Assembly (NCBI GenBank): GCA_964414205.1
Contig: CAYPVP010000037.1
Span: forward strand, 1 to 15,138
Direction: 5' to 3'
Source: STD2-102 sp964414205
GTDB taxonomy: Bacteria > Bacillota > Clostridia > Christensenellales > CAG-917
Length of the DNA: 15,138 nt
The position numbers and the translations under genes are program-made. Position 1 is the stretch's first letter; each line of letters starts with the position of its first letter. The notes beneath the pieces were generated by a model, which saw nothing but the letters and a program-made list of their open reading frames with translations, was not told the DNA's origin and did not search any database. This document shows positions 1 through 7,754 of the stretch, piece by piece.

Positions 1-95
1 ACCCAAGCCAAACCCAAGCCAAACCCAAGCCAAACCCAAGCCAAACCCAAGCCAAACCCAAGCCAAGCCCAAGCCAAGCCCAAGCCCAAGTTCAA
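1..95. repeat. 11-bp tandem repeat array at window edge
   Basis: The unit ACCCAAGCCAA is present six times without a mismatch (1-66), a seventh copy has A to G at its first base (67-77), and then only hexamers GCCCAA, GCCCAA, GTTCAA follow (78-95). The plus strand has no T at all for the first 90 bases. The minus strand is therefore G/T-only apart from the C in its GGC runs, with GG or GGG every 5-6 nt. The array begins at base 1, so its real length is unknown. It lies beyond the terminator of the mutase gene. Function is unknown. Confidence 0.95.
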
Positions 96-300
96 ATTGT
101 ATTAAAGTTGAATTGGTATAAAATTCTGCATCATAAAAATATGTTTATCAAAAAGCCAAAGTTTAACCAAAAATTAAAGCCAAAAGGGGAAACCAAAAGT
201 CAAATCATATTGAAAGTTACAACTAAATGACAAGACCAAAAATCAAAGCAAAAACTAAAACTAAAACAAAAGCCAATAACAATAAAACAAAATTTTTGAA
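96..300. other. A/C-rich decayed repeat region, no gene seen
   Basis: This stretch keeps scattered GCCAAA, ACCAAAA and GTCAAA words (for example near 154, 178, 191, 199 and 270) in A-rich DNA. It looks like a degenerate continuation of the neighbouring 11-bp array. One plus-strand frame stays open from the window edge through the array to a TGA at 228-230, but it has no visible start and its tail does not resemble a known protein, so I do not call a gene. Confidence 0.5.
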
Positions 301-316
301 TTTAGATTTTCTTTGC

Positions 317-363
317 AAAAAAAATGCCGATTGATTTGCATTGCGCAGTTTATCAATCGGCAT
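317..363 (-). terminator. Rho-independent terminator of the phospho-sugar mutase gene
   Basis: Read on the minus strand, a perfect 12-bp stem (ATGCCGATTGAT at 352-363 against 324-335) with a 16-nt loop is followed directly by a run of eight T (317-324). It sits about 33 nt after the mutase stop codon, as expected for an intrinsic terminator. Confidence 0.9.
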
Positions 364-395
364 AACTTCATTTGAGTTTAATTTGAATTAGGTTA

Positions 396-2138
396 TCATT
401 CGCAAATTGCTTTCAATGATTGCAAATATTTTTCAACAATTTCCATTGAATTTTCTTTGCTTGTTCCTCTGCCAGCAGAATAGATTTTCAACTTTGGTTC
501 GGTTCCACTTGGTCTGATGCAAGCCCAATCTCCATTGCACAAATGAATTTTGACTGCATTTGTTTTTGGCAATTCAATTTTTTCAGAAGTGCCGTTTTGG
601 TAGGTTTTGATTTGAGCATCAAAATTTGAAACAGCAAACACTTTTTCGCCTGCAACATTTTCAAACTTGTAGTTTTTGATTTTGGTCATGATGTCAGCCA
701 TTTTTTGCATTCCGTCAAGCCCTGCATAGTAGATTGAAATTGCTTTTTCTTGAAAATAGCCATATTGTTCAAAAATTTCACACAATCTTTCAAAAATGGT
801 TTTGCCTTGTGATTCATAGAAACAAGCCATTTCAGCAAAAAGCATTGATGAAACAACAGCATCTTTGTCACGAGCATGAGTTCCTGCCAAATAGCCAAAA
901 CTTTCTTCATAGCCAAACATATAGGTGTATTGTTTTGTTTTTTCCCATTCAGCAATTTTTTCACCAATAAATTTGAAGCCTGTCAACACATCAAAAGTGG
1001 TTGCGCCATAGTTGTCAGCAATTTTGCGTGCAAGTTCGGTTGTGACAATTGTTTTGACAAAGGCAGAGTTTGTTGGCAATGTTCCATTTTGCTTGTTTCT
1101 CAAAAGTATGTAGTCAAGAAGCATTGCTCCAATTTGGTTGCCATTGAGCAAGACAAAATTTCCTTGTTTGTCACGAACAGCAATGCCCATTCTGTCACTG
1201 TCAGGGTCTGTGCCAATGACAAGGTTGCTGTTGATTTGATTTGCAAGTTCGATTGCCATTTTCAAGGCATCTGGTTCTTCTGGGTTTGGGACTCTGACTG
1301 TCGAAAATTCAGTGTCAGGTTGTGCTTGTTCAGCAACTACGGTTGCTTTGATTCCCATTCTTTTCAAAATGGTTGTGACAGGCACAAAGCCACTTCCGTG
1401 CAAAGGAGTGTAGACGATTTTGATTTTGTCACCAACTTTTTTGACAGCATCTTGTGAAAGTGACAATTTTTCAATTGCTTGATAGTATGCCTCATCAACT
1501 GTTTTGCCAATGATTGTGATGTTGTCATCAACTTTGACGTTGTCAAGACCTTTGATTGAGTTTTTGTCAATTTCTACATTTGCTTCTTCAATGCCAAAAT
1601 AGGAAAGTTTGTTGATGAAGTGAACGACTCCTGCTGTTGCTTCTGGTGACATTTGTGCACCATCTTCGCCATAAACTTTGTAGCCGTTGTATTGTTTTGG
1701 GTTGTGGCTTGCAGTGATCATGATTGCACCAACTGCACCAAGTTGTCTGATGGCAAATGAGCATAGTGGAACAGGTCGCACTGATTCAAACAGCCAGACT
1801 TTTATGTTGTTTTTGGACAAAACTTTTGCAGATGCAATTGCAAATTCAGGCGAAAATTTTCTTGTGTCATAAGAAATGACAACTCCTTTTTTCATTGCAT
1901 CTTCGCCCAAAGTTTTCAAATAGTCACAAAGACCTTGTGTTGCTCTTTTCACAGAATAGACGTTCATGCGATTTGTGCCGATGTCCAAAGTACCACGCAT
2001 TCCAGCAGTGCCAAAAGCAAGTGGAATTTCAAACATTTCTCGTTTTTCATTTTCGGACAGTTCGGAGAGTCTTTTTTGTTCGTCTTGGGTGAGTTCGCAA
2101 CTGTTTTTGAACAGTTCAAACATTTCTTGATAGGCCAT
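396..2138 (-). CDS. pgcA: Phospho-sugar mutase (alpha-phosphoglucomutase type)
   Basis: This 580-residue protein is a cytoplasmic alpha-D-phosphohexomutase that probably interconverts glucose-1-phosphate and glucose-6-phosphate for cell-wall and glycolipid sugar synthesis. All four family motifs are visible in order: the phosphoserine loop TASHNP (142-147, Ser144 catalytic), the Mg-binding DPDSDR (311-316), the sugar-specificity loop GYEESFGY (409-416) and the phosphate-binding loop RPSGTEPKLKIY (542-553). The length matches PgcA-type enzymes (about 580) rather than the roughly 450-residue GlmM/ManB type. The ATG is preceded by AGGGG with a 6-nt gap and by a near-consensus promoter, and a strong terminator follows, so it is monocistronic. 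Phosphomannomutase or phosphodeoxyribomutase activity cannot be excluded from sequence alone. Confidence 0.95.
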   Translation of the reverse strand: MAYQEMFELFKNSCELTQDEQKRLSELSENEKREMFEIPLAFGTAGMRGTLDIGTNRMNVYSVKRATQGLCDYLKTLGEDAMKKGVVISYDTRKFSPEFAIASAKVLSKNNIKVWLFESVRPVPLCSFAIRQLGAVGAIMITASHNPKQYNGYKVYGEDGAQMSPEATAGVVHFINKLSYFGIEEANVEIDKNSIKGLDNVKVDDNITIIGKTVDEAYYQAIEKLSLSQDAVKKVGDKIKIVYTPLHGSGFVPVTTILKRMGIKATVVAEQAQPDTEFSTVRVPNPEEPDALKMAIELANQINSNLVIGTDPDSDRMGIAVRDKQGNFVLLNGNQIGAMLLDYILLRNKQNGTLPTNSAFVKTIVTTELARKIADNYGATTFDVLTGFKFIGEKIAEWEKTKQYTYMFGYEESFGYLAGTHARDKDAVVSSMLFAEMACFYESQGKTIFERLCEIFEQYGYFQEKAISIYYAGLDGMQKMADIMTKIKNYKFENVAGEKVFAVSNFDAQIKTYQNGTSEKIELPKTNAVKIHLCNGDWACIRPSGTEPKLKIYSAGRGTSKENSMEIVEKYLQSLKAICE

Positions 2139-2167
2139 ATAAATCCCCTTTGAATAATAATGAATTC

Positions 2168-2196
2168 ATTATAAATTCAAATTTTGACAAAGTCAA
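2168..2196 (-). promoter_or_regulatory. Sigma-A-type promoter of the phospho-sugar mutase gene
   Basis: On the minus strand TTGACT (2191-2196) and TATAAT (2168-2173) are separated by exactly 17 nt. Transcription would start near 2161, giving a 5' leader of about 23 nt that contains the AGGGG ribosome binding site. Confidence 0.88.
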
Positions 2197-2219
2197 TAGC
2201 GAACAGGTTTTGATTGTAG

Positions 2220-2260
2220 TTTGCAATGGCAAGATAAAACGAATATACTAGCATTGCAAA
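2220..2260. repeat. 9-bp inverted repeat upstream of the mutase promoter
   Basis: TTTGCAATG (2220-2228) is exactly mirrored by CATTGCAAA (2252-2260) across a 23-nt spacer. It lies 24 bp upstream of the mutase -35 box. It has no T-tract on either side, so it is not an intrinsic terminator. It could be an operator, a hairpin in the 3' tail of the VanW-protein mRNA, or chance. Confidence 0.4.
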
Positions 2261-2362
2261 TTGAATTTCAAATGGGTTATAAATGATTTTTAGTGTCGCT
2301 ATAATTGAAAAGTTGAATTGTTTTGGAATTGTTCAAATGGTTTTCAAACTGAAATTAGATTA

Positions 2363-2387
2363 GAAAAAAATCATAAAGATTTTGATT
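2363..2387 (-). terminator. Weak possible terminator after the VanW-protein gene
   Basis: On the minus strand a short AT-rich hairpin (AAAATC, TTTAT loop, GATTTT) runs into a T-rich stretch some 10 nt past the stop codon. The stem is only 6 bp with one G-C pair, so termination here is uncertain. Confidence 0.3.
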
Positions 2388-2393
2388 TATAGG

Positions 2394-3794
2394 TTATGTC
2401 AAAGAATCAATGTTTGAGTTGTTGATGGCGACAATTTGTTTTGTAGAAAGATAGGTGTTGTCACGAATTTTCTTTTCATCAATCAAGATTCCGTTTTTGA
2501 AATGTTGAATGTAGCCAAGTGAGCGCAAACCTCTTTTTCCTTTTTGCAAAATTTTCGACTCTCCAATGGCAAGTGTTTCATCAAAAACAGTTTCAATTTT
2601 TGGTTCAAAAATTTCCACAGTTTTGCTCACAAGTTTTGTTTGAATTGTTGGTTGTCCATAAATGTTGAATTGCAAACTTTTTCCATCAAAAACCGATTCG
2701 ATATAGATTGGTTTGTCTTGATTGTTCACAAACGAAAAATCGGACTGTGAACTGACCATCGCATCAAAAGATGGTTTGACATAACTCACTGGCAAAGAGT
2801 GTTGATTGACTTCAACAACGTCAAGATTTGCAAGTAGCACAGCATTGTATAGGGTGGTTGAAACTTGACAAACGCCACCACCGAAACCATAAATAAATTT
2901 TCCATTCAAAATTATTGGTGCTTGTTCAAAACCGTTTTGTTTTGTGCGATTGCCAACAACAGTGTTGAAAGAAAATTTTTCACCAGGTTGCAGAGTTATG
3001 CCCGAAATTTTTTTTGACGCACATTCAACATTGTGTTTTCTTTCGCTTCCACTCCAACCATAGTTGGTTGAAAAAGTTGAACGAAGTTTTGTAAACTTTT
3101 GGACATCTTCTTTGGTTTGACACTTTATCTTGTCTTTTTGAATGATTAAAGTGCTTGTTTGGTTGTTTTCAAGTGTTTCAACCAAACTGCGATAGAGCAT
3201 GTCTCTTTCAACTGTTATGCCATCATTGAATGAAGAAAATTGAAATTTTACTTTTTCGTTTGGTTTGAAAATTGGTTTGCAATCTTGCTTTTGAACTTCA
3301 AGTTTTTCTACAATGCTTTCAATTTGTGCTGTTGAGTTTGGAAACAAAAATTCAAATGCTTTGCGAGGAGAAAAATTTAGTGCTTTGAGTTTTTGATAGC
3401 ATTCAGAAAGCGAAAGGTGATTGCTGTTTGCAAATTGCATGCCGTTGTAAGATGTGGATAATTCTAGTTTTATAAGCACTTTCGATTCATCACAAAGCGA
3501 GATGTGAAAAGTGTTTTCTTTGTTGAAAAAAGAGCGTGAGTGCGTTTGTGGGCAATATGTTTTTTGAGAAATGAGAAAATCTGAATCAATTTGAAAGTCA
3601 TTGTTTTTTGGAAAGTCTTTTCCATCATTTTGTGAAAGTATTTGTTGATTAGAAATTTTAGCACTGCCAAAAATGAAAGAATCAAAATTGTCATGATTAA
3701 GGTTTTTGAATGAATAGTTTGCTTGCGACCCAACAAAAAGTTGTGCAAGTACAAAAACAATCATAATGCTAAAAAATGATAAAAACTTTCTCAT
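2394..3794 (-). CDS. Exported VanW family protein with G5-like C-terminus
   Basis: With the start chosen here the protein has 466 residues. An N-terminal hydrophobic segment after MRKF (about 5-22) looks like a signal peptide or anchor. The VanW domain covers roughly 235-378 and has the hallmark PGEKFSFN (270-277), VGNRT (280-284) and GGGVCQVSTTLYNA (305-318). Residues about 392-457 resemble a G5 domain, and the segment before VanW probably corresponds to the peptidoglycan-binding-like region of YoaR proteins. The layout matches Gram-positive YoaR/VanW-like envelope proteins; the biochemical role of VanW is not established. The frame stays open to a TTG at 4151, but those 119 extra residues match no expected domain and precede a natural signal peptide, so I reject them. 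Ribosome binding is weak (GAG 4 nt before the ATG). A start at 3830 (ATG) is a poorer alternative. Confidence 0.85.
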   Translation of the reverse strand: MRKFLSFFSIMIVFVLAQLFVGSQANYSFKNLNHDNFDSFIFGSAKISNQQILSQNDGKDFPKNNDFQIDSDFLISQKTYCPQTHSRSFFNKENTFHISLCDESKVLIKLELSTSYNGMQFANSNHLSLSECYQKLKALNFSPRKAFEFLFPNSTAQIESIVEKLEVQKQDCKPIFKPNEKVKFQFSSFNDGITVERDMLYRSLVETLENNQTSTLIIQKDKIKCQTKEDVQKFTKLRSTFSTNYGWSGSERKHNVECASKKISGITLQPGEKFSFNTVVGNRTKQNGFEQAPIILNGKFIYGFGGGVCQVSTTLYNAVLLANLDVVEVNQHSLPVSYVKPSFDAMVSSQSDFSFVNNQDKPIYIESVFDGKSLQFNIYGQPTIQTKLVSKTVEIFEPKIETVFDETLAIGESKILQKGKRGLRSLGYIQHFKNGILIDEKKIRDNTYLSTKQIVAINNSNIDSLT

Positions 3795-4173
3795 AACTCT
3801 ATTGTGCGAAAAAAAAATATTTTTTTGCATAGTAAAAATAGGAAAGATAATTAAAAAAAATAAAGTGAAAAAAATTGCTAAACAACAGTTTGTGTCAAAC
3901 ATGCTTTGAAAAAAATTGAGTGAACATAGGTTTGAATGAAAAATCAAAGAACATAGACTAAAATTTTTGCTGTGACTATCCATTTTGACAATACAATAAC
4001 TCATAGCAACATTGCCTATTGATTTTGACAAACAATAATGGCAATCAACATTGAATAGAAACAGTGAGATGTAACTATGCCAAATTATTTTGACAATCGG
4101 CATTTTAGGGAAATAATGACCATAAATTTTGTTTATTATTTTTAAAAGCAAAAATAAACATAAAACTATATAG
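3795..4173. other. AT-rich intergenic region, no gene supported
   Basis: This gap separates the PHP gene from the VanW-protein gene and should contain the promoter of the latter. A minus-strand TTGACA is present at 3893-3898 but has no good -10 box at 16-18 nt. On the plus strand the word ATTTTGACAA occurs three times (near 3982, 4022 and 4088). A minus-strand frame continuous with the VanW protein crosses the region but looks non-coding. Confidence 0.5.
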
Positions 4174-4193
4174 CAAAAATTGAAATTGTCAAT
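4174..4193 (-). terminator. Possible weak terminator of the tilS-hpt-cca-rmuC-PHP operon
   Basis: Just after the PHP gene stop, the minus strand reads ATTGA, a CAATT loop, TCAAT and then five T (4174-4178). The position is right for an operon terminator, but the 5-bp stem holds only one G-C pair. Confidence 0.35.
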
Positions 4194-4197
4194 GATG

Positions 4198-5010
4198 CTA
4201 TGATTGGCTTGATGTTTTCAAAACTGCTTTTGCTTTTGGTGACAATTCAAATTGTGGATACTTGAAAACTTCATCTCCATGAAAATCGCTTCCACCTGTT
4301 GCAATCAAACCGTGTTTTTTTGCCATTGCAAGCAATGTTTTGACATCAGTTTCATTGTGCGATGGATAGTAGCATTCAAGACCTTTTAAACCATAAGGCA
4401 CAAGTCCGTTCAAAAACAGTTCCAATGAGCCATCTTGCAAAAACTTTTTTGGATGTGCCAAAACTGGCGTGCCACCAAATTTTGAAATCAATTTTACTGC
4501 TTCAAGAGGTTTCAAGCGAATGCTTGAAACATAGGCTTGTCCGTTTGTTCCAAGAAATTTGTCAAAGGCTTCGTTTGTGTTTTGGCAAATGTCCTTTTCA
4601 ACCATTTTGCGAGCAAAGTGCATTCTGCCAACTCCATAGGCTGTTTCATCAATATTGAGAAAAATTTTCAAACTTTCCAATTTGTTTTTCAAAAGTTTGT
4701 TTCTTTCAATTCTTGATTGTTTGATTTTTTCAAGTTCTTCAACAAATTCTTTGTTTTTGTAGTCGATGTTGTAGCCAAGAATGTGAACTTCGCATTTTGC
4801 TTTTGTTGAAAGTTCAATGCCTGCCAAGCATGTAATGTTGAGTTTTTTTGCTGTCGCTTTTGCTTCTTCAATTCCTGCTGTGGTGTCGTGGTCAGTCAAT
4901 GCAATGCAATTCAAACCTTTTTCGTGCGCCCACATGACAAGGTCTTTTGGCGAAAGTTTTCCGTCGCTTGCAGTGGAGTGAAGATGCAAATCAGTTGAGG
5001 TCGTTGTCAT
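4198..5010 (-). CDS. PHP-domain phosphoesterase (RNase AM/YciV-TrpH type)
   Basis: This 270-residue cytoplasmic protein is a single PHP metal-dependent phosphoesterase domain. The nine expected metal ligands are visible: H9 and H11 in DLHLHSTASDG, D16, H41 in TDHD, E66 in GIELS, H76 in VHILGY, H186 in LAHP, and D242 and H244 in GSDFHG. The insertion containing GRMHFARKM and AYVS matches the YciV/TrpH subgroup, whose studied members act on 3',5'-nucleotide bisphosphates or 5' ends of small RNAs; that specificity is inferred here. I place the start at 5010 because GGAGGA stands 5-6 nt before this ATG; ATGs at 5034 and 5079 lack a well-placed site. It overlaps the end of rmuC by 20 nt, so it is last in the operon and probably translationally coupled. 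It ends with TAG. Confidence 0.88.
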   Translation of the reverse strand: MTTTSTDLHLHSTASDGKLSPKDLVMWAHEKGLNCIALTDHDTTAGIEEAKATAKKLNITCLAGIELSTKAKCEVHILGYNIDYKNKEFVEELEKIKQSRIERNKLLKNKLESLKIFLNIDETAYGVGRMHFARKMVEKDICQNTNEAFDKFLGTNGQAYVSSIRLKPLEAVKLISKFGGTPVLAHPKKFLQDGSLELFLNGLVPYGLKGLECYYPSHNETDVKTLLAMAKKHGLIATGGSDFHGDEVFKYPQFELSPKAKAVLKTSSQS

Positions 5011-6391
5011 TGTCGTCCTCCGTGCTGTCGTCATTGTCGGTTGCTGCTGCTGTTTCTCCAAGCAAATTTTTTGAATCAAATGTCATAGATTCGTTTGGCA
5101 TTGATTCCACCTTTCCAAGTCGTTTTTGAATGATTCGTGTTCTATCCCCAGCCTTTTCGATTGTTTGAGTGACTTCATCAAGTTTTTTCTTTGTTTTGCC
5201 AAGCAAGTCGCTGAAAGTGTTGAAATCTTTTTTGAAAGTTTCAAGCATTTTCCAAATTTCAGTGCTTCGTTTTTGAATTGCAACTGTTCGGAAGCCCATT
5301 TGCAAACTGTTTAGCAATGCAGCAAGGGTGGTTGGACCACACACAACAATTCTATATTGATTTTGAAGTTCTTCAATCAAGCCAGGGCGTTTGATGACTT
5401 CTGAAAACATGCTTTCCGATGGCAAATACATGATTGCAAAATCAGTTGTTTTTGGTGGCGAAATGTATTTGTCACGAATGGACATTGCTTCGTTTTTGAT
5501 TCTCTTTTCAAGGGCTTTTCCTGCAATTTCAACAGCGTCAGCATCTCCAATTTCAGAGCCTTCAATGATTCGTTGATAGTCTTCAACAGGAAACTTTGCA
5601 TCCAAAGGCAACAAAACTGTTTCATCATTTTTTCCTGGCATGATGATTGCAAAGTCAACTCTGTTGTTTTTTGCAATGTTGACACTTTTGCCATATTGTT
5701 CCGAAGTCAAAATTTGTGACAGCAATGCTTCAAGCGAAACTTCGCCCCATGTTCCTCGTTGCTTCACATTGGTGAAAATCTTTTTGAGGTCGGTGACATT
5801 GGTTTGCAATGTTCTCATTTCAGCAAAAGAACGATTGATTGTGTCAAGTTGGTCGGTGACAAGTTTGAATGAATTGTTGAATCGATTTTCAAGTGTGGTT
5901 GAAAGTTTTTCATCAACCGTTGCACGCATTTTGTCAAGTTGCTTTTCGTTGTCGGCTCTGACTTCTGCAAGCGATTTAGAGTTTTCTTGTCTGATAAAGT
6001 TCAATTTTTCTTCTGTTGATTTCAAAAATTCATTAAATTTGCTTTCAATGAGAGTGGAGTTTTTTTCTTCTTCCTCAGCAAGAATTTGCAAACTTTTTTG
6101 AATCATGCTGTTTTGTCTGTCAAGGTGCGCAGAAATGTTTGTGGAGTTCATGTTGTTGATTGCATTCAACGTGTCCAAAACATCTTTTTTCAAAACGGAA
6201 TTTTCATTGCGAATTTGTTTGTTGATTTCTTCTTTCAAAACGGAATTTTCAACGCTTATTTTTTGTTCAAATTCAACAGCAGAAAACTGAGAATTTGCTG
6301 ATTTTGATTTTTTCAACAACAACATCAAAATTATGGTTGTTGTCAGCAACAAGCAAATTGAAATGGCAAGCAATATGTAAACGGGGGTCAT
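4991..6391 (-). CDS. rmuC: RmuC family protein
   Basis: The 466-residue protein has one N-terminal membrane segment (about 3-26), a long coiled coil (about 40-205) and an RmuC domain (about 205-420). That domain carries QRGTWGEVSLEALLSQIL (211-228), VDFAIIMPG (245-253), LPLDAKFPVEDYQRI (261-275) and the YLPSE motif (322-326). RmuC proteins are linked to limiting DNA inversions and have a nuclease-like fold; the reaction is not firmly known. AAGGAGA lies 8 nt before the ATG. The start overlaps the cca stop as ATGA, so the two are coupled. The C-terminal tail (about 450-466) is strongly acidic, rich in Asp and Asn, and its DNA doubles as the ribosome binding site and start of the PHP gene. The coiled coil contains a duplicated ENSVLK word. 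Confidence 0.92.
   Translation of the reverse strand: MTPVYILLAISICLLLTTTIILMLLLKKSKSANSQFSAVEFEQKISVENSVLKEEINKQIRNENSVLKKDVLDTLNAINNMNSTNISAHLDRQNSMIQKSLQILAEEEEKNSTLIESKFNEFLKSTEEKLNFIRQENSKSLAEVRADNEKQLDKMRATVDEKLSTTLENRFNNSFKLVTDQLDTINRSFAEMRTLQTNVTDLKKIFTNVKQRGTWGEVSLEALLSQILTSEQYGKSVNIAKNNRVDFAIIMPGKNDETVLLPLDAKFPVEDYQRIIEGSEIGDADAVEIAGKALEKRIKNEAMSIRDKYISPPKTTDFAIMYLPSESMFSEVIKRPGLIEELQNQYRIVVCGPTTLAALLNSLQMGFRTVAIQKRSTEIWKMLETFKKDFNTFSDLLGKTKKKLDEVTQTIEKAGDRTRIIQKRLGKVESMPNESMTFDSKNLLGETAAATDNDDSTEDDNDNDLN
6188..6251. repeat. Exact 19-bp direct repeat inside rmuC
   Basis: The word at 6188-6206 recurs exactly at 6233-6251, offset by 45 bp. The offset is in frame (15 codons) and gives ENSVLK at residues 48-53 and 63-68 of the RmuC coiled coil, so it looks like a recent internal duplication within the coil. 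Confidence 0.8.
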
Positions 6392-7743
6392 GATTTAGTT
6401 CTCCTTTTGATGAATTGTTTTTGCGATGCTTCCGTTCTCAGGTTTTTGTCTGTGACCACGCAAGAAAGCAGTTGATTCAAAATTGTGGCTCGGTCAGATG
6501 GCTTGATGCCTTGCTCAATCAAAAAATCTCCTTTCACAAGCAAATCTTTTGTTGAAAATGGCGTTCCGTCTTTTTTCATTTCTTGAAAAATTTTTTGCAC
6601 TCGCAAAGTGTGTTTTGCAATTTCGCCTTTGCTTGCTTTTGCATCAGCAATTTGCAAAGCAAAAAAATCTTCAATCAAATCTTGATTTTCAACAACAAAT
6701 TTTCGTATTGTTGAATCTTTGGCATCATTTTTCAAATTGAACATGTGAATTTTGATAAGCCTTGTATATTTTTCGATTTCAATTTTTGAAAAATTGAGTT
6801 GTTTCAGTCGTTGATTAGCAAGACTTGCTCCAACTTCGGCGTGTCCGTGCATTGTGCCGTTTTGTTGAACACAAGGTTTTTTTCCAATGTCATGAAGCAG
6901 GGCAGGAACTCGGCAATTTGGAACTGCAAATTCAAATGCCTTCAAACTATGCTCAAAGGCATCATAGTTGTGAAAGTCTTTTCGCTGTTGAAGTCCTTTC
7001 AAGTTTGTGAGTTCAGGTAGCAAAATCTCCAATATGCCAAGTTCATCAAGCATTTTCAAACCGTTTATGTGTGCATTAGAAACGCTTTTGCTAGCAAATT
7101 TGGTGTCAGCAACAAAAATTCGTTTCAATTCAGCAAGAATTCTTTCAGAAGAAATGTCTTTCAGTTTAAAGCGATTGTTTTTGGCACTTTTGAATGTTTT
7201 TGGTTCAATGTTGAAACCAAGTTCGCATGCTACTCTTGCAAGTCTAAGCAGTCGCAGTCCATCAGCCGAAAAAACTGTTTCAGGGTCTACAACGGCAGAA
7301 ACACTTTTGTTTTTCAAATCATCAATTCCACCAAGTGGGTCAATGATTTTGCTGTTTATGATGTCAAAATAGATGGCGTTGATTTTGAAATCTCGCCTTT
7401 TTGCATCTTCTTCAATGCTGTCCACAAATTGAACTTCCACGGGGGAATGAGTTCCGTTTGTTGGATAGTTGTCTTTTCTGAAAGTGGTGAATTCAAATTG
7501 CAAGTTGTTTTTTTCAATCAAAATTGTGCCAACTCGGAGGTTGACAGGTTTGACATTGAAAGATGTGCCTTCAAGCAATGTGCGAACCTCATCAGGGGTT
7601 AGTGCAGAACAAATGTCAAAGTCGTTTGAAAAAAAAGAAAGCAAACTGTCACGAACAAACCCACCAACCAAAAATAGGGGTTTGTTTTTTGGAAACAAGT
7701 TTGCCAATTCTTTCAATTCATTGGGAACTTCAATTTTGTTCAT
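6388..7743 (-). CDS. cca: CCA tRNA nucleotidyltransferase with HD domain
   Basis: This 451-residue class II nucleotidyltransferase probably adds or repairs the 3'-terminal CCA of tRNAs. Visible motifs are LVGGFVRD (25-32) with the metal-binding DFD (41-43), RRDFKINAI (116-124), the nucleotide-selection region DGLRLLRLARVACELGF (161-177) and SSERILAEL (198-206). An HD-domain core LLHDIGK (282-288) follows, with HGHAEVG (299-305). The C-terminal LLVKGDFLIEQGIKPSD segment is typical of bacterial CCA enzymes with an HD domain. I place the start at 7743 because GGAGA precedes it by 6 nt; an ATG at 7791 would overlap hpt and adds an unlikely Cys-rich leader. It begins 11 nt after the hpt stop and its own stop overlaps the rmuC start. 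A-adding, CC-adding or poly(A) polymerase activity cannot be excluded by motif alone. Confidence 0.93.
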   Translation of the reverse strand: MNKIEVPNELKELANLFPKNKPLFLVGGFVRDSLLSFFSNDFDICSALTPDEVRTLLEGTSFNVKPVNLRVGTILIEKNNLQFEFTTFRKDNYPTNGTHSPVEVQFVDSIEEDAKRRDFKINAIYFDIINSKIIDPLGGIDDLKNKSVSAVVDPETVFSADGLRLLRLARVACELGFNIEPKTFKSAKNNRFKLKDISSERILAELKRIFVADTKFASKSVSNAHINGLKMLDELGILEILLPELTNLKGLQQRKDFHNYDAFEHSLKAFEFAVPNCRVPALLHDIGKKPCVQQNGTMHGHAEVGASLANQRLKQLNFSKIEIEKYTRLIKIHMFNLKNDAKDSTIRKFVVENQDLIEDFFALQIADAKASKGEIAKHTLRVQKIFQEMKKDGTPFSTKDLLVKGDFLIEQGIKPSDRATILNQLLSCVVTDKNLRTEASQKQFIKRRTKS

Positions 7744-7754
7744 TTTTTCTCCGA

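Noticed and set aside
1..95. CRISPR array
   Set aside because: The units are 11 bp and directly contiguous, with no unique spacers and no cas genes nearby.
876..1457. 193-codon plus-strand open frame inside the mutase gene
   Set aside because: It lies wholly antisense to a motif-complete enzyme gene and has no ribosome binding site or recognisable domain.
3795..4151. N-terminal extension of the VanW protein by 119 residues
   Set aside because: It starts with TTG, has no ribosome binding site, shows no recognisable domain and would bury a normal signal peptide in the middle of the protein.
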